Assembly: GCA_002412715.1 (NCBI GenBank)
Contig: DHVP01000006.1
Span: 114,974 to 178,973, forward strand
Length of the DNA: 64,000 nt
Direction of reading: 5' to 3'
Source: Deltaproteobacteria bacterium UBA5205
Lineage (GTDB): Bacteria; Desulfobacterota; Syntrophorhabdia; Syntrophorhabdales; Syntrophorhabdaceae
Below the pieces are notes generated by a model. That model had not been told where the DNA came from and ran no database searches. It saw only the letters and a program-made list of their open reading frames with translations. Every line of letters starts with the position of its first letter. Position 1 is the first letter of the stretch. Of the stretch, positions 8,146-17,519 are shown piece after piece. Made by a program: the position numbers and the translations under genes.

Positions 8146-8910
8146 CTAAAACTCCCACTTCATCCCATCCCTGCCCGCTATCACCTTGACCCCCGTCTGG
8201 CCGGACAGTTTTTTGGCCAGGAGCCCGGGCTTCTCCCTGATGATGTGCATGCCGAAGTGGGTCAATATGGCAGTTTCGGGCCGGACGCCTTCGATGATGC
8301 ATCTGGCGTCGTCGAGGGCAAGGTGCTCGATGATTTCGTGGTTCTCTATGGGTTTCAACCTGAGAACATTTATTATCAGGTGGTCGGCACGGTAATGGTT
8401 AACGAGATCGGGAAAGAATCTCGTGTCGGAAATGAGCCCGATCGTCTTGTTGAGGTCGAAAAGAAGTCCGTAGGTCTCAACGGGATGCTTGTGTCTGACG
8501 GGGGTCCGGAAGGTAATATCGCCCAGGGTATACTCCCCGCCCTCCCTGAAGAAGACGATATTATCGAGATACTTTCTGGCAAACTTAAAGACTACCGGGT
8601 CACCGGCAAGGGCATCTTCGGGACAAAAAAGGGTCCCCCTCTTTCTGAACCCCCCTTCGGCCATTGACTCGATGAGGATATTGATATCGTTGGTATGATC
8701 CATATGTCTGTGGGTTATGATGATCCCGTCAAGCGAGGCCGGTTCGAATTGCTCCCGAGAGGACCGGATCCGGACAATGGCGCCGGGACCGGGATCGATA
8801 TAGAGGTTCGTCTTCCTGTAATTCAACCAGAGACCACCCGTCGCCCTGAGCTGTTTCAGTGCCACGAACCGCGCGCCGCCCGTCCCGAAAAACTTTATAT
8901 ACCCTTCCAT
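8146..8910 (-). CDS. MBL-fold metallo-hydrolase
   Basis: 254 aa, metallo-beta-lactamase fold close to the RNase Z/phosphodiesterase side of the superfamily. The N-terminus IKFFGTGGAR is the first beta strand; the metal motif THRHMDHTND lies near residue 77; HKHPVETYGLLF resembles the substrate-recognition segment; SDTRFFPD and LTHFGMH supply later ligands. The substrate (RNA 3' end, cyclic phosphodiester or other) cannot be told from sequence. It stands alone, divergent from fdhA, and its stop codon coincides with the edge of a repeat. Confidence 0.85.
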   Translation of the reverse strand: MEGYIKFFGTGGARFVALKQLRATGGLWLNYRKTNLYIDPGPGAIVRIRSSREQFEPASLDGIIITHRHMDHTNDINILIESMAEGGFRKRGTLFCPEDALAGDPVVFKFARKYLDNIVFFREGGEYTLGDITFRTPVRHKHPVETYGLLFDLNKTIGLISDTRFFPDLVNHYRADHLIINVLRLKPIENHEIIEHLALDDARCIIEGVRPETAILTHFGMHIIREKPGLLAKKLSGQTGVKVIAGRDGMKWEF

Positions 8911-9079
8911 GGTCCGTACCTTTCTTCGCTTTTGACATCTCTATTCTAGAGAAGCGCGCCCTGCTTGTCAATTTGCCCTTATTAGAACCCTCCAAGCATC
9001 GGCAAAGGGCCGCGGTGACTGACCGGCTGACTGTATTAAAGAGGGTCCATATATTTTTCCTGTGCATTATCGTGAATTG

Positions 9080-9147
9080 TTGTGGTTTATGACAAGACTT
9101 TGTGGTTTAATACTTACAAATAATAACCAAATATGTACTATTAGTAC
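9080..9147 (+). promoter_or_regulatory. Repeats and dyad upstream of fdhA
   Basis: In the 289-bp gap before fdhA, TTGTGGTTTA occurs twice (9080-9089 and 9100-9109), exactly 20 bp apart and so on one helix face. A dyad GTACTATTAGTAC lies at 9135-9147. These look like regulator sites, but no known regulator motif is recognised. The fdhA ribosome-binding site AAGGAGG is clear. Nothing else is seen between 8911 and 9199. Confidence 0.4.
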
Positions 9148-9199
9148 CATTTAGTCGCAATTCATCAAAACAACGGAGGGGTTATAAGGAGGAACTCTG

Positions 9200-11881
9200 A
9201 TGAAAATCACTATTAACGGAAAGTCTTGCGAAGGAGTTGAGGGGCAAACAGTCCTCGAAGTGGCGCGGGCAAGCGGATTCAACATCCCTACCCTGTGCCA
9301 TCTGGCGGATCTGACGCCAACGGGGGCCTGCCGTATTTGTGTCGTCGAGGTTGACGGCATGCGCAACCTGGTGGCTGCCTGTTCCACCCCGGCGGCCGAT
9401 GGTATGGTGGTCAGGACCGACAGTGAACGCGTCCTGAGCGCCCGTCGCTTTATCGTCGAGCTCCTCGTATCGTGTCATCCCCTGGACTGCATGACCTGTG
9501 AGAAGACGGGGGACTGCACGCTGCAGAATCTGGCCTACGAGTTGGGGGTGACCGGCTCCCGGATGGAAGGAGACAGGTACGATTATCCTGTCGATTCTTC
9601 CAATCCTTTTATCGTCCGGGACTACAACAAATGCATCCTCTGCCTGAAATGTGTCCGTGTATGCAACGAGATCCAGGGGATAGAGGCGATAAAAACGACT
9701 CAGCGCGGCTTCGACACAAAAGTCGCCACCGCATACGACAACACCCTGCAGGACAGCACGTGCGTTTTCTGCGGACAATGCGTGCAGGCCTGTCCCGTCG
9801 GAGCCCTTACGGAAAAGAAGGCGAAAGGCCTCGGGCGGGCCTGGGAAACCAGAAAAGTACGCACCACCTGTCCTTATTGCGGAGTCGGCTGTCAGCAGGA
9901 ATTGCATGTCAAGGGAGAGCAGATAGTCAAAGTGACGGCCGCGGAAGGCGCATCCCCCAACAAGGGACGGCTCTGTGTAAAGGGACGGTTCGGATACGAT
10001 TTCATCTATTCCAACGAGAGGCTGACCGCACCCCTGATAAAAGAGAACGGCTCATTTCGTGAGGCCTCATGGGATGAAGCGCTGGACCTCGTCGCAAACA
10101 AATTCAAACAGATAATCGCAGAAAGCGGCCCCGACGCCATCGCAGGTGTCAGCTGTGCCCGAAGCATAAACGAAGATTCCTATCAGATGCAAAAACTCTT
10201 TCGCGCGGTGATCGGCACTAATAATATCGATCACTGCGCACGAACCTGACACGCGCCAACCGTCGCCGGTCTGGCGCAATCATTCGGTTCCGGAGCAATG
10301 ACAAATTCTTTTGGTGAATTCGCCGACGCGAAGATGTTTCTTTGCATTGGCACCAATATGACAGAGGCGCATCCCGTTGCGGCCACATTTCTGAAAAATG
10401 CCCTGCGCAAAGGTGCAAAACTGGTCGTCGTCGACCCGAGACGCCAGCCGCTTGCAAAACTTGCCGATATCCACTGTCAGATCAACGTGGGCAGCGACAT
10501 TGCATTTCTTAACGGCCTCATGAACGTCATCATCGATGAGAACCTGTACGACAAGGAGTTCGTCGCGAACAGGTGCGATAATTTCGAGGCTTTTAAGGCC
10601 AAAATAATGGAGTACCCCGTGGAAAGGGCGGCCGAGATCTCCGGAGTGGAGCCCGAAACCATTCGCGAAGTGGCCCGGCTTCTCGCAACCGTCAAGCCGG
10701 CCATGCTCTGCTATACCCTGGGAATCACGGAACATACGACCGGTAAGGACAACGTGATGAGCACGGCCAACCTCCAGCTGCTCCTCGGGAACATGGGGAT
10801 GCCTTCAGCCGGTGTCAACCCGCTCAGGGGCCAGAATAACGTCCAGGGTGCCTGCGACATGGGGGCCCTGCCCAATGTGTTCCCCGGTTATCAAAAGGTC
10901 GTCGATCAGGCGATGAGGGAGAAGTTCGCCAAAGCCTGGAACGTCGAGAAACTCCCTGAAAATAACGGAATGATGATGCCCCATATGATGGAGGCATTGC
11001 CGGACAAGAAAATCAGGGCATTCTACGTCTTCGGCGAGAACCTGGCAAACACCGAGCCCGACATCCATAAAGTGGAACACGAACTGGCCTCCGCCGAATT
11101 CCTGGTCTGCCAGGACATCTTCCCGACGGAAACAACGCGTTTCGCTCATGTCGTCTTCCCCGCCGCATCCTGGAGTGAAGATGACGGAACCTTCTCGAGC
11201 AGTGAGAGAAGGGTGAACCGTGTCCGCAAGGTCAAGACTCCCCCCGGCGAGGCTAAACCCAACTGGTGGATATTCAAAGAAATCGCAAAACGAATGGGGC
11301 ATACATGGGAATCGAACAGCAGTCAGGAGATATGGGACAACGAGGTCTCCGTGCTGGCCCCGGCACTGGGCGGCATCAAGTACAGCCGCATCGAAGAAGA
11401 CGGACTCCAGTGGCCCTGCCCTACCCTGGAACACCCGGGCACGGCGTTTCTGCACCGTGATGGCATGTTTACACATGGAAAAGGTGTATTCAACCCCGTT
11501 GATTGGAAGGCGCCCGCGGAAATCCCCGACCGGGAATATCCCTTCGTCCTGAGCACGGGCCGGAGACTTTACCAGTATCACACAAGGACTCAAACGGGAA
11601 GGTCGGGCATGAACTTTCTCATGTCCGAGGAGACGGCCGATATTTCCCCTGCTGACGCGCAAAAGCTTGGTATCCAGCAGGATGAACGAATAAAAGTCCG
11701 GTCGCGGCGCGGCGAGGTCGAGGTTCGCGCCAGGGTCACCGAGCAGGTGCCCCCGGGGATGGTATGGATGTCATTCCATTTCCGTGAAGGTTCAGCGAAC
11801 TGGCTCACAAATGCGGTCTATGATCCGGCCACAATGACGGCGGAATACAAGGCGTGTGCGGTGAACCTCGAAAGGTTGTGA
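9200..11881 (+). CDS. fdhA: Selenocysteine-containing formate dehydrogenase, catalytic subunit
   Basis: 893 aa read through an in-frame TGA at 10247-10249 as selenocysteine (residue 350). The context CART-Sec-HAPTVAGL is the formate dehydrogenase active site. Domains: plant-type 2Fe-2S ferredoxin (residues 1-80), His/Cys 4Fe-4S (HPLDCMTCEKTGDC), two 4Fe-4S motifs (CILCLKCVRVC, CVFCGQCVQAC), then the molybdenum/tungsten-bis-pterin region starting with CPYCGVGC and a C-terminal cofactor-binding domain. It oxidises formate or reduces CO2; the extra N-terminal clusters are those of cytoplasmic NAD- or ferredoxin-linked enzymes. No diaphorase or hydrogenase partner gene is next to it. A conventional gene caller would split it at 10249. 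Confidence 0.95.
10253..10277 (+). other. Bacterial SECIS hairpin of fdhA
   Basis: It starts 4 nt after the UGA. GCGCCA (10253-10258) pairs with TGGCGC (10272-10277), and inner ACC (10259-10261) with GGT (10268-10270), leaving one bulged C and a 6-nt loop beginning with G. Position, bulge and loop agree with bacterial SECIS elements bound by SelB. Confidence 0.85.
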
Positions 11882-11938
11882 AAGACCGTCCGCGGCATTG
11901 CTTGTCTCAGGATGCTGCCGGCTTTTAAAGGATTGTTG

Positions 11939-11980
11939 ATGAAGCCCCCGGTGTCACTCACCGGGGGCTTCATTTATTTC
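11939..11980 (+). terminator. Rho-independent terminator of fdhA
   Basis: A perfect stem of about 15 bp, 11939-11953 with 11959-11973 (GAAGCCCCCGGTG pairing with its complement), has a 5-nt loop and is followed by TTATTT. It lies 60 nt after the fdhA stop. Confidence 0.85.
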
Positions 11981-12096
11981 CGGCATCACCCGGACGGCCG
12001 ACTGCGCGTAAAGAATCACCTATTCCACCGCTTGCATGGCCAGGGTGAATATGCCATGCTATAGTTAGAAACCGAGAAGCAAAAAAGGAGGGATCT

Positions 12097-12564
12097 ATGG
12101 GAACACGTGAGTTTGCAGCCATCATCGACCTGGCGATAGCAAAAGAAGAAGAAGCCTACGATTCTTACATGGAACTTGCGAAAATGGTCACGGGCAAAGA
12201 GGCCCGGGATGCACTCGACTACATTGCCAGTGAAGAAAAGAAACACAAGGATTTCCTTGTCGGCTACCGGGACCGGGGCTACGGGAGCGAGGGGCTTACA
12301 ATGAGCACCGCCGTCGACTACAAGATCGCGGAACACCTTCAGGCCCCCGAACCAAAAGCGGGCATGGAAGGGAAAGATGTTTACCTTCTGGCAGCTCATC
12401 GCGAAAAGTCCGCTCATGAGTTCTACCTGTCCCTTGCGTCCATCCATTCGGCGGGAGAAGCAAAAGAAATGCTTTTGAAAATGGCCCAGGAAGAATTAAA
12501 GCATAAGGAAAAGATGGAATATTTCTATACCAACGCCGCCTTCCCGCAGACAGACGGAGGCTAA
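12097..12564 (+). CDS. Ferritin-like / rubrerythrin-type diiron protein
   Basis: 155 aa, all-helical four-helix bundle with duplicated metal motifs: EEEAYDSY and EEKKHK in the first half, EKSAHEFY and EELKHK in the second. These E...ExxH pairs are the diiron ligands of the rubrerythrin family. There is no C-terminal rubredoxin domain, so it is the short erythrin form; roles in this family include peroxide reduction and iron handling in anaerobes. AAGGAGG precedes the start, and an extended -10 (TGCTATAGT at 12057-12065) may be its promoter. The ogt gene follows after 38 nt. Confidence 0.85.
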   Translation: MGTREFAAIIDLAIAKEEEAYDSYMELAKMVTGKEARDALDYIASEEKKHKDFLVGYRDRGYGSEGLTMSTAVDYKIAEHLQAPEPKAGMEGKDVYLLAAHREKSAHEFYLSLASIHSAGEAKEMLLKMAQEELKHKEKMEYFYTNAAFPQTDGG

Positions 12565-12602
12565 AGAGAGGCCGGCCGCAATGTAAGTGCCGCCGAAACA
12601 CG

Positions 12603-13145
12603 ATGGAAACAGCGCGCGAGGTCATCTCTTTGGATCCCATTCGATTTGCCATTTTTGAATCCTGGTTCGGCACGATCTCGGTGGCAGAAAGAGACGGGCG
12701 GATCATAAGCCTCGATCTTTCCGACAACGACATGTACCAGGAACACCGGGCGCTGTTGAAACGCTATCCCGACAGCGTGGAGTCGGAGCAATCCTTTAAA
12801 AAACTGCGCACCCTCCTCCACCGTTATCTGAAGGGACAACCCGTCGACTTCGACATAGAGGTGGACATATCGGACCTGCCGGACTTCACCCGGAGGGTCT
12901 TAAACGAACTTCGCACCATCCCCTATGGTGAAACGAGAAGTTACAGCAATATCGCGATCAGGGCAGGATGCCCGAAGGGCTGCCGCGCCGTCGGTCAGGC
13001 AGTAAAGAGAAATCCCATTCCCATCATCATCCCCTGTCACCGGGTCATCCGCCAGGATGGGTCCCTCGGAGGATTCGGACTAGGGGAAAAGATAAAGAAA
13101 AGGCTTCTTTTTCTTGAGGGTATCAAAAAAACCTGGTCGGTTTAG
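12603..13145 (+). CDS. ogt: Methylated-DNA-[protein]-cysteine S-methyltransferase
   Basis: 180 aa. It repairs O6-alkylguanine by moving the alkyl group to its own cysteine. The active site is IIPCHRVIR near residue 143; helix-turn-helix residues RAVGQAVKRNP and the GGFGLG loop flank it as in Ogt/AGT. The N-terminal domain is the variable region of the family. Converging with uvrA, another repair gene, and probably co-transcribed with the ferritin-like gene upstream (38-nt gap). Confidence 0.93.
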   Translation: METAREVISLDPIRFAIFESWFGTISVAERDGRIISLDLSDNDMYQEHRALLKRYPDSVESEQSFKKLRTLLHRYLKGQPVDFDIEVDISDLPDFTRRVLNELRTIPYGETRSYSNIAIRAGCPKGCRAVGQAVKRNPIPIIIPCHRVIRQDGSLGGFGLGEKIKKRLLFLEGIKKTWSV

Positions 13146-13210
13146 GCACAGGTACCCTGAAATGACGTCTGCCGATGTCTCCGGTGTGGGCAGGTAATAC
13201 TGGGTTTCGC

Positions 13211-16072
13211 TTATCGGACTTTAGAGACCGCCTTCACACCCGCCAGATTCTCAGCCCTGAGCCCTGCACTGTCCTCGAGATATCGTTTCAAAAAGAGACC
13301 GGTGTAACTCGTCTCCACGGACATGACGTCTTCCGGCGTACCTTCGGCGATGATCGTTCCCCCGCGTGCCCCGCCCTCGGGGCCAAGATCGATTATATAA
13401 TCAGCGCTCTTTATCACATCGAGATTGTGCTCGATGACAACCACAGTATTACCCCTCTTAACCAGCTCGTTGAGGACATGGAGAAGTTTTTCGATGTCCA
13501 CGAAATGCAGGCCCGTGGTAGGTTCGTCGAGGATGTAGAAGGTCTTCCCCGTATCCCTCTTGGATAGTTCCCGGGAAAGCTTGATCCTCTGGGCCTCTCC
13601 GCCGGAAAGGGTTGTGGCCGCCTGCCCCAGCCTGATATATCCGAGGCCGACCTGGTTGAGTACTGTGAGCTTGCTCTTGATATGGGGGTGCGCCTCGAAA
13701 AATTCCATCGCCTGCGTAACGGTCATTTCGAGAATATCGGCGATGCTCTTCCCGCGATAAAGGATCTCCAGGGTATCCCTGTTGTAGCGCTTCCCCTTGC
13801 ATGCCTCGCAGACGATATAGACGTCGGGCAGGAACTGCATCTCTATCTTGACGAAGCCTTCGCCCGTGCAGGTTTCACACCTGCCACCCTTGACGTTGAA
13901 ACTGAACCTTCCCTCCTTGTATCCACGCATCCGTGACTCGGGCAGCCTGGCAAAGAGCTCCCGGATATGGGTGAAAAGGCCCGTATACGTGGCAGGGTTA
14001 GACCTCGGCGTCCGTCCGATGGGTGACTGGTCGATATCGATAACGCGGTCAACCTCCTCAAAACCGTGGATACCGTCGGATTCCCCCACCCGTTCCTTTG
14101 ACCTGTAGAGTTTTTGTTTCAAGGCAGGATAGAGGGTATCCACGACAAGGGTGCTCTTGCCGGAGCCGGATACGCCCGTGACAGCTGTAAAGACCCCCAG
14201 GGGAATTCTGACATCGATACTCTTCAAATTGTTCGCCCTTGCACCCCTGACCGTCAGGAACCCCCTCGGTTCTCTTATGCCGGCCGGCCTTTCGATGGAA
14301 CAGCGTCCCGACACATACAGCCCCGTCACGGAATCGGGATGGGTCTTCAGTTCCGCCGGTGTCCCCTGAAAGACCAGGTAACCGCCGTTTTCACCGGCCC
14401 CGGGGCCAAGGTCGACAACGTAGTCCGAGGAGACTATGGCATCGTAATCGTGCTCGACAACGATGACGGTGTTGTCAAGATCGCGGAGCCGCCTCAATGT
14501 TTGAAGGAGTCGATCGTTGTCCCGCTGATGAAGTCCTATACTGGGTTCATCGAGGACATAGAGCACCCCCGTCAGACCCGAGCCTATCTGCGTGGCAAGA
14601 CGGATCCGCTGGGATTCTCCGGAAGAAAGGGTGGCGGAATTGCGGCTGAGACTGATGTAATCGAGGCCGACATCGAGGAGAAACCTTAAACGCGAGGTGA
14701 TCTCCTTGAGTATCGTCCGGGCGATCTCCTGGTCTTTCTCGGAAAGCTCGACGCGGTCGAAGAAATCCACGCATTCCTCCATGGTCATCCGGGAGATCTC
14801 GAAGATATTGAGGCCTCCCACCCTGACCCAGAGCATTTCTTTCCTGAGACGGGCTCCCTTGCATTCCGGACAAGGGATGAGATTGATGAATCTTTCCAGC
14901 TTTTCCCGTTCGTAAAAGTCGGCCCCGTCCCAGTCCTTCTGAAGCTCGCCGATGACACCTTCGAAGGGCTTCTGATTGAAAGTCCGGCGGCCGCCATGGT
15001 CGTGGAAAAACTCGATCTCTTCACCCTTCGAACCATAGAGGATGGCATCCTGTACTCTTTTCGGGAGCTCCCTGAAGGGCTTTCTGATATCGATCCTGTA
15101 ATGCTTGACGAGGGCCTCCAAAAAGGGCAGGAAATGTACGGGGTTCTTTTCGGCCCAGGGTACCACCGCCCCGTCCCGGAGGGAAAGGTCCTGATTGGGA
15201 ACGATAAGAGCCGGGTCGAAGTATTCTTTGACGCCAAGTCCCGTGCAGGCGGGACAGGCCCCATAGGGGTTATTGAAAGAAAACATCCTGGGGGCTATCT
15301 CCGGGTAGCTGATGCCGCAATCGGGACAGGCGAATTTTTCGCTGAAAACGCGCGTCTCTTTTGCCGTTTCGACCTTGACGAGACCGCCGGCCCTGGCGAG
15401 TGCCAGCTCCACCGCCTCGAAGAGCCTGCGTTCAGCACCGTCCCTGATGGTAATCCTGTCTACAACAACCTCGATTTCATGTTTCTTGTTCTTGTCGAGT
15501 TCGATCTCGTCGGCCAGATCCATGATCGTGCCGTCGATCCTGACCTTTGTGAAACCGTGCTGCCTGAGTTCATCCAGTTCCTTGCGGTACTCACCCTTTC
15601 TGCCCCGGACAATGGGGGCGAGAATCGTTATATGCTGACCTTTCTCGAGGGCGATTATCGCATCGACTATCTGGGGGGCATGCTGGCTCTCGATCTCTTT
15701 CCCGCAGCCGTAGCAGAAAACATGACCTGCACGGGCGAAAAGCAGCCGAAGGTAATCATAGATCTCCGTGACGGTCCCCACGGTGCTTCGCGGGTTCTTG
15801 CTGATACTCTTCTGCTCGATGCTGATTGCCGGCGACAACCCTTCGATATAATCTACGTCGGGTTTTTCCATCAGTTCCAGGAACTGCCTGGCATAAGACG
15901 AGAGCGATTCGACGTACCTGCGCTGGCCTTCGGCATAGATCGTATCGAAGGCGAGCGTCGACTTGCCGGAACCGCTGGGTCCTGTGATAATGACCATCTT
16001 GTTGCGGGGAATGGTTACGTCGATGCCCTTGAGGTTGTGCTCTCTCGCACCTTTTACAAATATACTGTCCAT
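13211..16072 (-). CDS. uvrA: Excinuclease ABC subunit A
   Basis: 953 aa, full length for UvrA. Two ABC ATPase modules: the first Walker A GPSGSGKST near residue 32 and signature LSSGESQRIRLA near 490; the second Walker A GVSGSGKST near 640 and signature LSGGEAQRIKL near 825, each followed by LDEPSIGLH or LDEPTTGLH. Zinc-binding cysteine pairs CPDCG..CPACTG and CETCTG..CEACKG are present. It scans DNA for bulky lesions with UvrB. Single gene, convergent with ogt and divergent from the YeeE operon. Confidence 0.98.
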   Translation of the reverse strand: MDSIFVKGAREHNLKGIDVTIPRNKMVIITGPSGSGKSTLAFDTIYAEGQRRYVESLSSYARQFLELMEKPDVDYIEGLSPAISIEQKSISKNPRSTVGTVTEIYDYLRLLFARAGHVFCYGCGKEIESQHAPQIVDAIIALEKGQHITILAPIVRGRKGEYRKELDELRQHGFTKVRIDGTIMDLADEIELDKNKKHEIEVVVDRITIRDGAERRLFEAVELALARAGGLVKVETAKETRVFSEKFACPDCGISYPEIAPRMFSFNNPYGACPACTGLGVKEYFDPALIVPNQDLSLRDGAVVPWAEKNPVHFLPFLEALVKHYRIDIRKPFRELPKRVQDAILYGSKGEEIEFFHDHGGRRTFNQKPFEGVIGELQKDWDGADFYEREKLERFINLIPCPECKGARLRKEMLWVRVGGLNIFEISRMTMEECVDFFDRVELSEKDQEIARTILKEITSRLRFLLDVGLDYISLSRNSATLSSGESQRIRLATQIGSGLTGVLYVLDEPSIGLHQRDNDRLLQTLRRLRDLDNTVIVVEHDYDAIVSSDYVVDLGPGAGENGGYLVFQGTPAELKTHPDSVTGLYVSGRCSIERPAGIREPRGFLTVRGARANNLKSIDVRIPLGVFTAVTGVSGSGKSTLVVDTLYPALKQKLYRSKERVGESDGIHGFEEVDRVIDIDQSPIGRTPRSNPATYTGLFTHIRELFARLPESRMRGYKEGRFSFNVKGGRCETCTGEGFVKIEMQFLPDVYIVCEACKGKRYNRDTLEILYRGKSIADILEMTVTQAMEFFEAHPHIKSKLTVLNQVGLGYIRLGQAATTLSGGEAQRIKLSRELSKRDTGKTFYILDEPTTGLHFVDIEKLLHVLNELVKRGNTVVVIEHNLDVIKSADYIIDLGPEGGARGGTIIAEGTPEDVMSVETSYTGLFLKRYLEDSAGLRAENLAGVKAVSKVR

Positions 16073-16210
16073 ATCGCCTTACAGCTTCACATCCTTTTCA
16101 ACCCCTCATTGTAGCAGAAAATCGGGCGTATTTCAAAAAGGTAAGCAGGATCGGCCTCTATGGCAACCCGGTGTGGACCGTAATCCGAAAAAGAAATGCG
16201 GCCTCGCCTG

Positions 16211-16239
16211 TTGCACCTCACCGCCCGGGACTTTATAAT
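16211..16239 (+). promoter_or_regulatory. Sigma-70 promoter of the YeeE/selenoprotein operon
   Basis: TTGCAC (16211-16216), a 17-bp spacer and TATAAT (16234-16239) make a near-consensus promoter about 60 nt upstream of the ATG at 16307, which has AAGGAGG before it. The rest of the 234-bp uvrA gap shows nothing else. Confidence 0.75.
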
Positions 16240-16306
16240 GTAGTTATGTCCCAGTTTGAGCGGCTACCAGGGTATTTAACGGACACTAACCAAGGAGGTT
16301 AAAGAT

Positions 16307-16834
16307 ATGGAGAGCAGACAAGAACCGAAAGGCTGGAACCCGTACGTGGCCGGGGCCCTGACAGGACTGCTTCTTGTCCTATCTGTCTGGGTCGCCGGCA
16401 AGTATTTCGGCGCCTCCACGACCTTCGTCAAGAGCGCCGGCATGCTGGAGATGACCGTATCCCAGGAAAGAGTCACTCAGATGGAATATTTTATCAAGGA
16501 ACTTCCCAAAATCGATTGGCAATGGATGTTCGTCGTTGGTATTTTCTTTGGCTCCCTTATCGCCGCGGGGACTTCAAAATCCTTTCGCTGGCAGGGTGTC
16601 CCCACTATGTGGGAAAGCAGGTTCGGACCCAACAGGGCTAAACGGGCCATCGTTGCCTTTCTCGGAGGCACGATAGCCATGTTCGGGGCGCGCCTCGCGG
16701 ACGGATGACCGAGCGGACATGGGCTGAGCGGTTCGCTCCAGCTAGCTGTCAGCGGTTACATATCTTTGATCTGTTTCTTCGTCGGCGGCCTCATCGTTGC
16801 CGGCTTCGTTTACCGGGGAGGTGAGAAGAGATGA
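16307..16834 (+). CDS. YeeE/YedE half-transporter read as a selenoprotein
   Basis: Read through the TGA at 16706-16708, this is a 175-aa protein with selenocysteine at residue 134; read conventionally it would stop at 133 aa. The continuation GARLADG-Sec-PSGHGLSG matches the conserved YeeE/YedE (DUF395) signature, where this position is Cys. The 41 residues after it form the expected membrane helix (YISLICFFVGGLIVAGFVY), and the second stop (16832-16834) overlaps the next gene's ATG as ATGA. Four membrane helices are visible. The family takes up thiosulfate (TsuA) or is tied to selenium/sulfur handling. A premature-stop pseudogene is the alternative; intact downstream coding and a SECIS-like hairpin argue against it. 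Confidence 0.85.
16723..16742 (+). other. SECIS-like hairpin in the YeeE selenoprotein gene
   Basis: GCTGAGCG (16723-16730) pairs with CGCTC and AGC (16734-16742) with one bulged C (16739) and a three-base loop GTT. The stem begins 14 nt and the loop 22 nt after the UGA, within the range of bacterial SECIS elements, and the loop starts with G. Confidence 0.65.
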
Positions 16835-17358
16835 ATACTCTCATATATGGATTGATAACGGGTATCATCTTCGGCTTTCTTCTGCAGAAGGCACGAGTCA
16901 TCCGCTACGACAAGCAATTGGCGGCACTGAGGCTCATGGACATGACGATCGTCAAGTACATGTTCTCGACGGTTCTCGTGGCCATGGTGGGAATCTATCT
17001 TCTCAATGACCTGGGACTGGTGAAGCTGTCCGTTAAGACGACCGTCCTGGGAGGCAACGTCATCGGCGGACTCATTTTCGGCGCCGGTTGGGCGCTCCTC
17101 GGGTACTGCCCGGGGACATCCCTGGGTGCCCTCGGTGAAGGGCGCTATGATTCGATCTGGGGGATCGTCGGCATGCTTGCGGGCGCCGCCCTTTTTGCGG
17201 AGTTTTTCCCGCTCATAAAAAGGACCGTCCTGACCTGGGGCAATTACGGCAAGATCACCATCCCCGGGATACTGGGCGTGAACCACTGGATCGTTATAGT
17301 AATAATGATAATTCTGGGAATTATCATGTTCCGGTTCTTTGAGAAGAAGGGACTGTAA
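16831..17358 (+). CDS. YeeE/YedE family half-transporter (Cys form)
   Basis: 175 aa, strongly hydrophobic, with five or so helices (LIYGLITGIIFGFLL, YMFSTVLVAMVGIYLL, VIGGLIFGAGWALLG, GIVGMLAGAALFAEFF, WIVIVIMIILGIIMF). The conserved motif GYCPGTSLGALGEG near residue 91 carries the second conserved Cys of the family. Start overlaps the stop of the selenoprotein half by ATGA, so the two are made together and probably form one two-part channel equal to a full-length YeeE. Likely substrate: an inorganic sulfur or selenium compound (inference). Confidence 0.88.
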   Translation: MNTLIYGLITGIIFGFLLQKARVIRYDKQLAALRLMDMTIVKYMFSTVLVAMVGIYLLNDLGLVKLSVKTTVLGGNVIGGLIFGAGWALLGYCPGTSLGALGEGRYDSIWGIVGMLAGAALFAEFFPLIKRTVLTWGNYGKITIPGILGVNHWIVIVIMIILGIIMFRFFEKKGL

Positions 17359-17506
17359 AGAAACAGGTTATGAGTTATGGGTAATGGGTGATGGGGAGCT
17401 ATTCCTGTCATTCCGGCGAAGGCCCGACTGTGAGACAATAGGTTGATTGTTCGCCGGCTGTGTCTTTCCTATAACCCATAACCCATTACCCATAACCCGT
17501 TTTTCT
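17359..17506. repeat. 148-bp heptamer-bounded inverted repeat element
   Basis: It begins right after the TAA of the YeeE gene with AGAAACAGG and ends at 17506 with the inverted counterpart. Left tract GGTTATG/AGTTATG/GGTAATG (17366-17395) and right tract CATAACC/CATTACC (17468-17498) are inverted. The centre holds one end of the 164-bp element type (GTCATTCCGGCGAAGG, from 17408). Confidence 0.65.
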
Positions 17507-17519
17507 AAAGGAGTCTACC

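Larger units (their letters stand above)
7640..8147. repeat. Heptamer-bounded composite repeat element
   Basis: The left edge AGAAGCAGG begins inside the kinase gene 3' end; the right edge (AGAGGCAGG on the - strand) begins in the TAG stop of the MBL gene. Heptamer tracts CCCATTA/CCTATTA lie at 7689-7712 and 8110-8142, in the same orientation. Between them is a 389-bp element with 14-bp terminal inverted repeats, which itself contains a 164-bp element. No gene is visible in this stretch. Confidence 0.6.

Noticed and set aside
10247..10249. fdhA read as a pseudogene or two genes split by a stop codon
   Set aside because: Both parts are in phase, the residues around the TGA match the Sec site of formate dehydrogenases, and a SECIS hairpin follows directly.
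16706..16708. YeeE half as a gene truncated by a nonsense mutation
   Set aside because: The 41 codons after the TGA keep the family signature and a membrane helix, and end in an ATGA overlap with the next gene; this is selected coding sequence. Not excluded without genome-wide Sec evidence.
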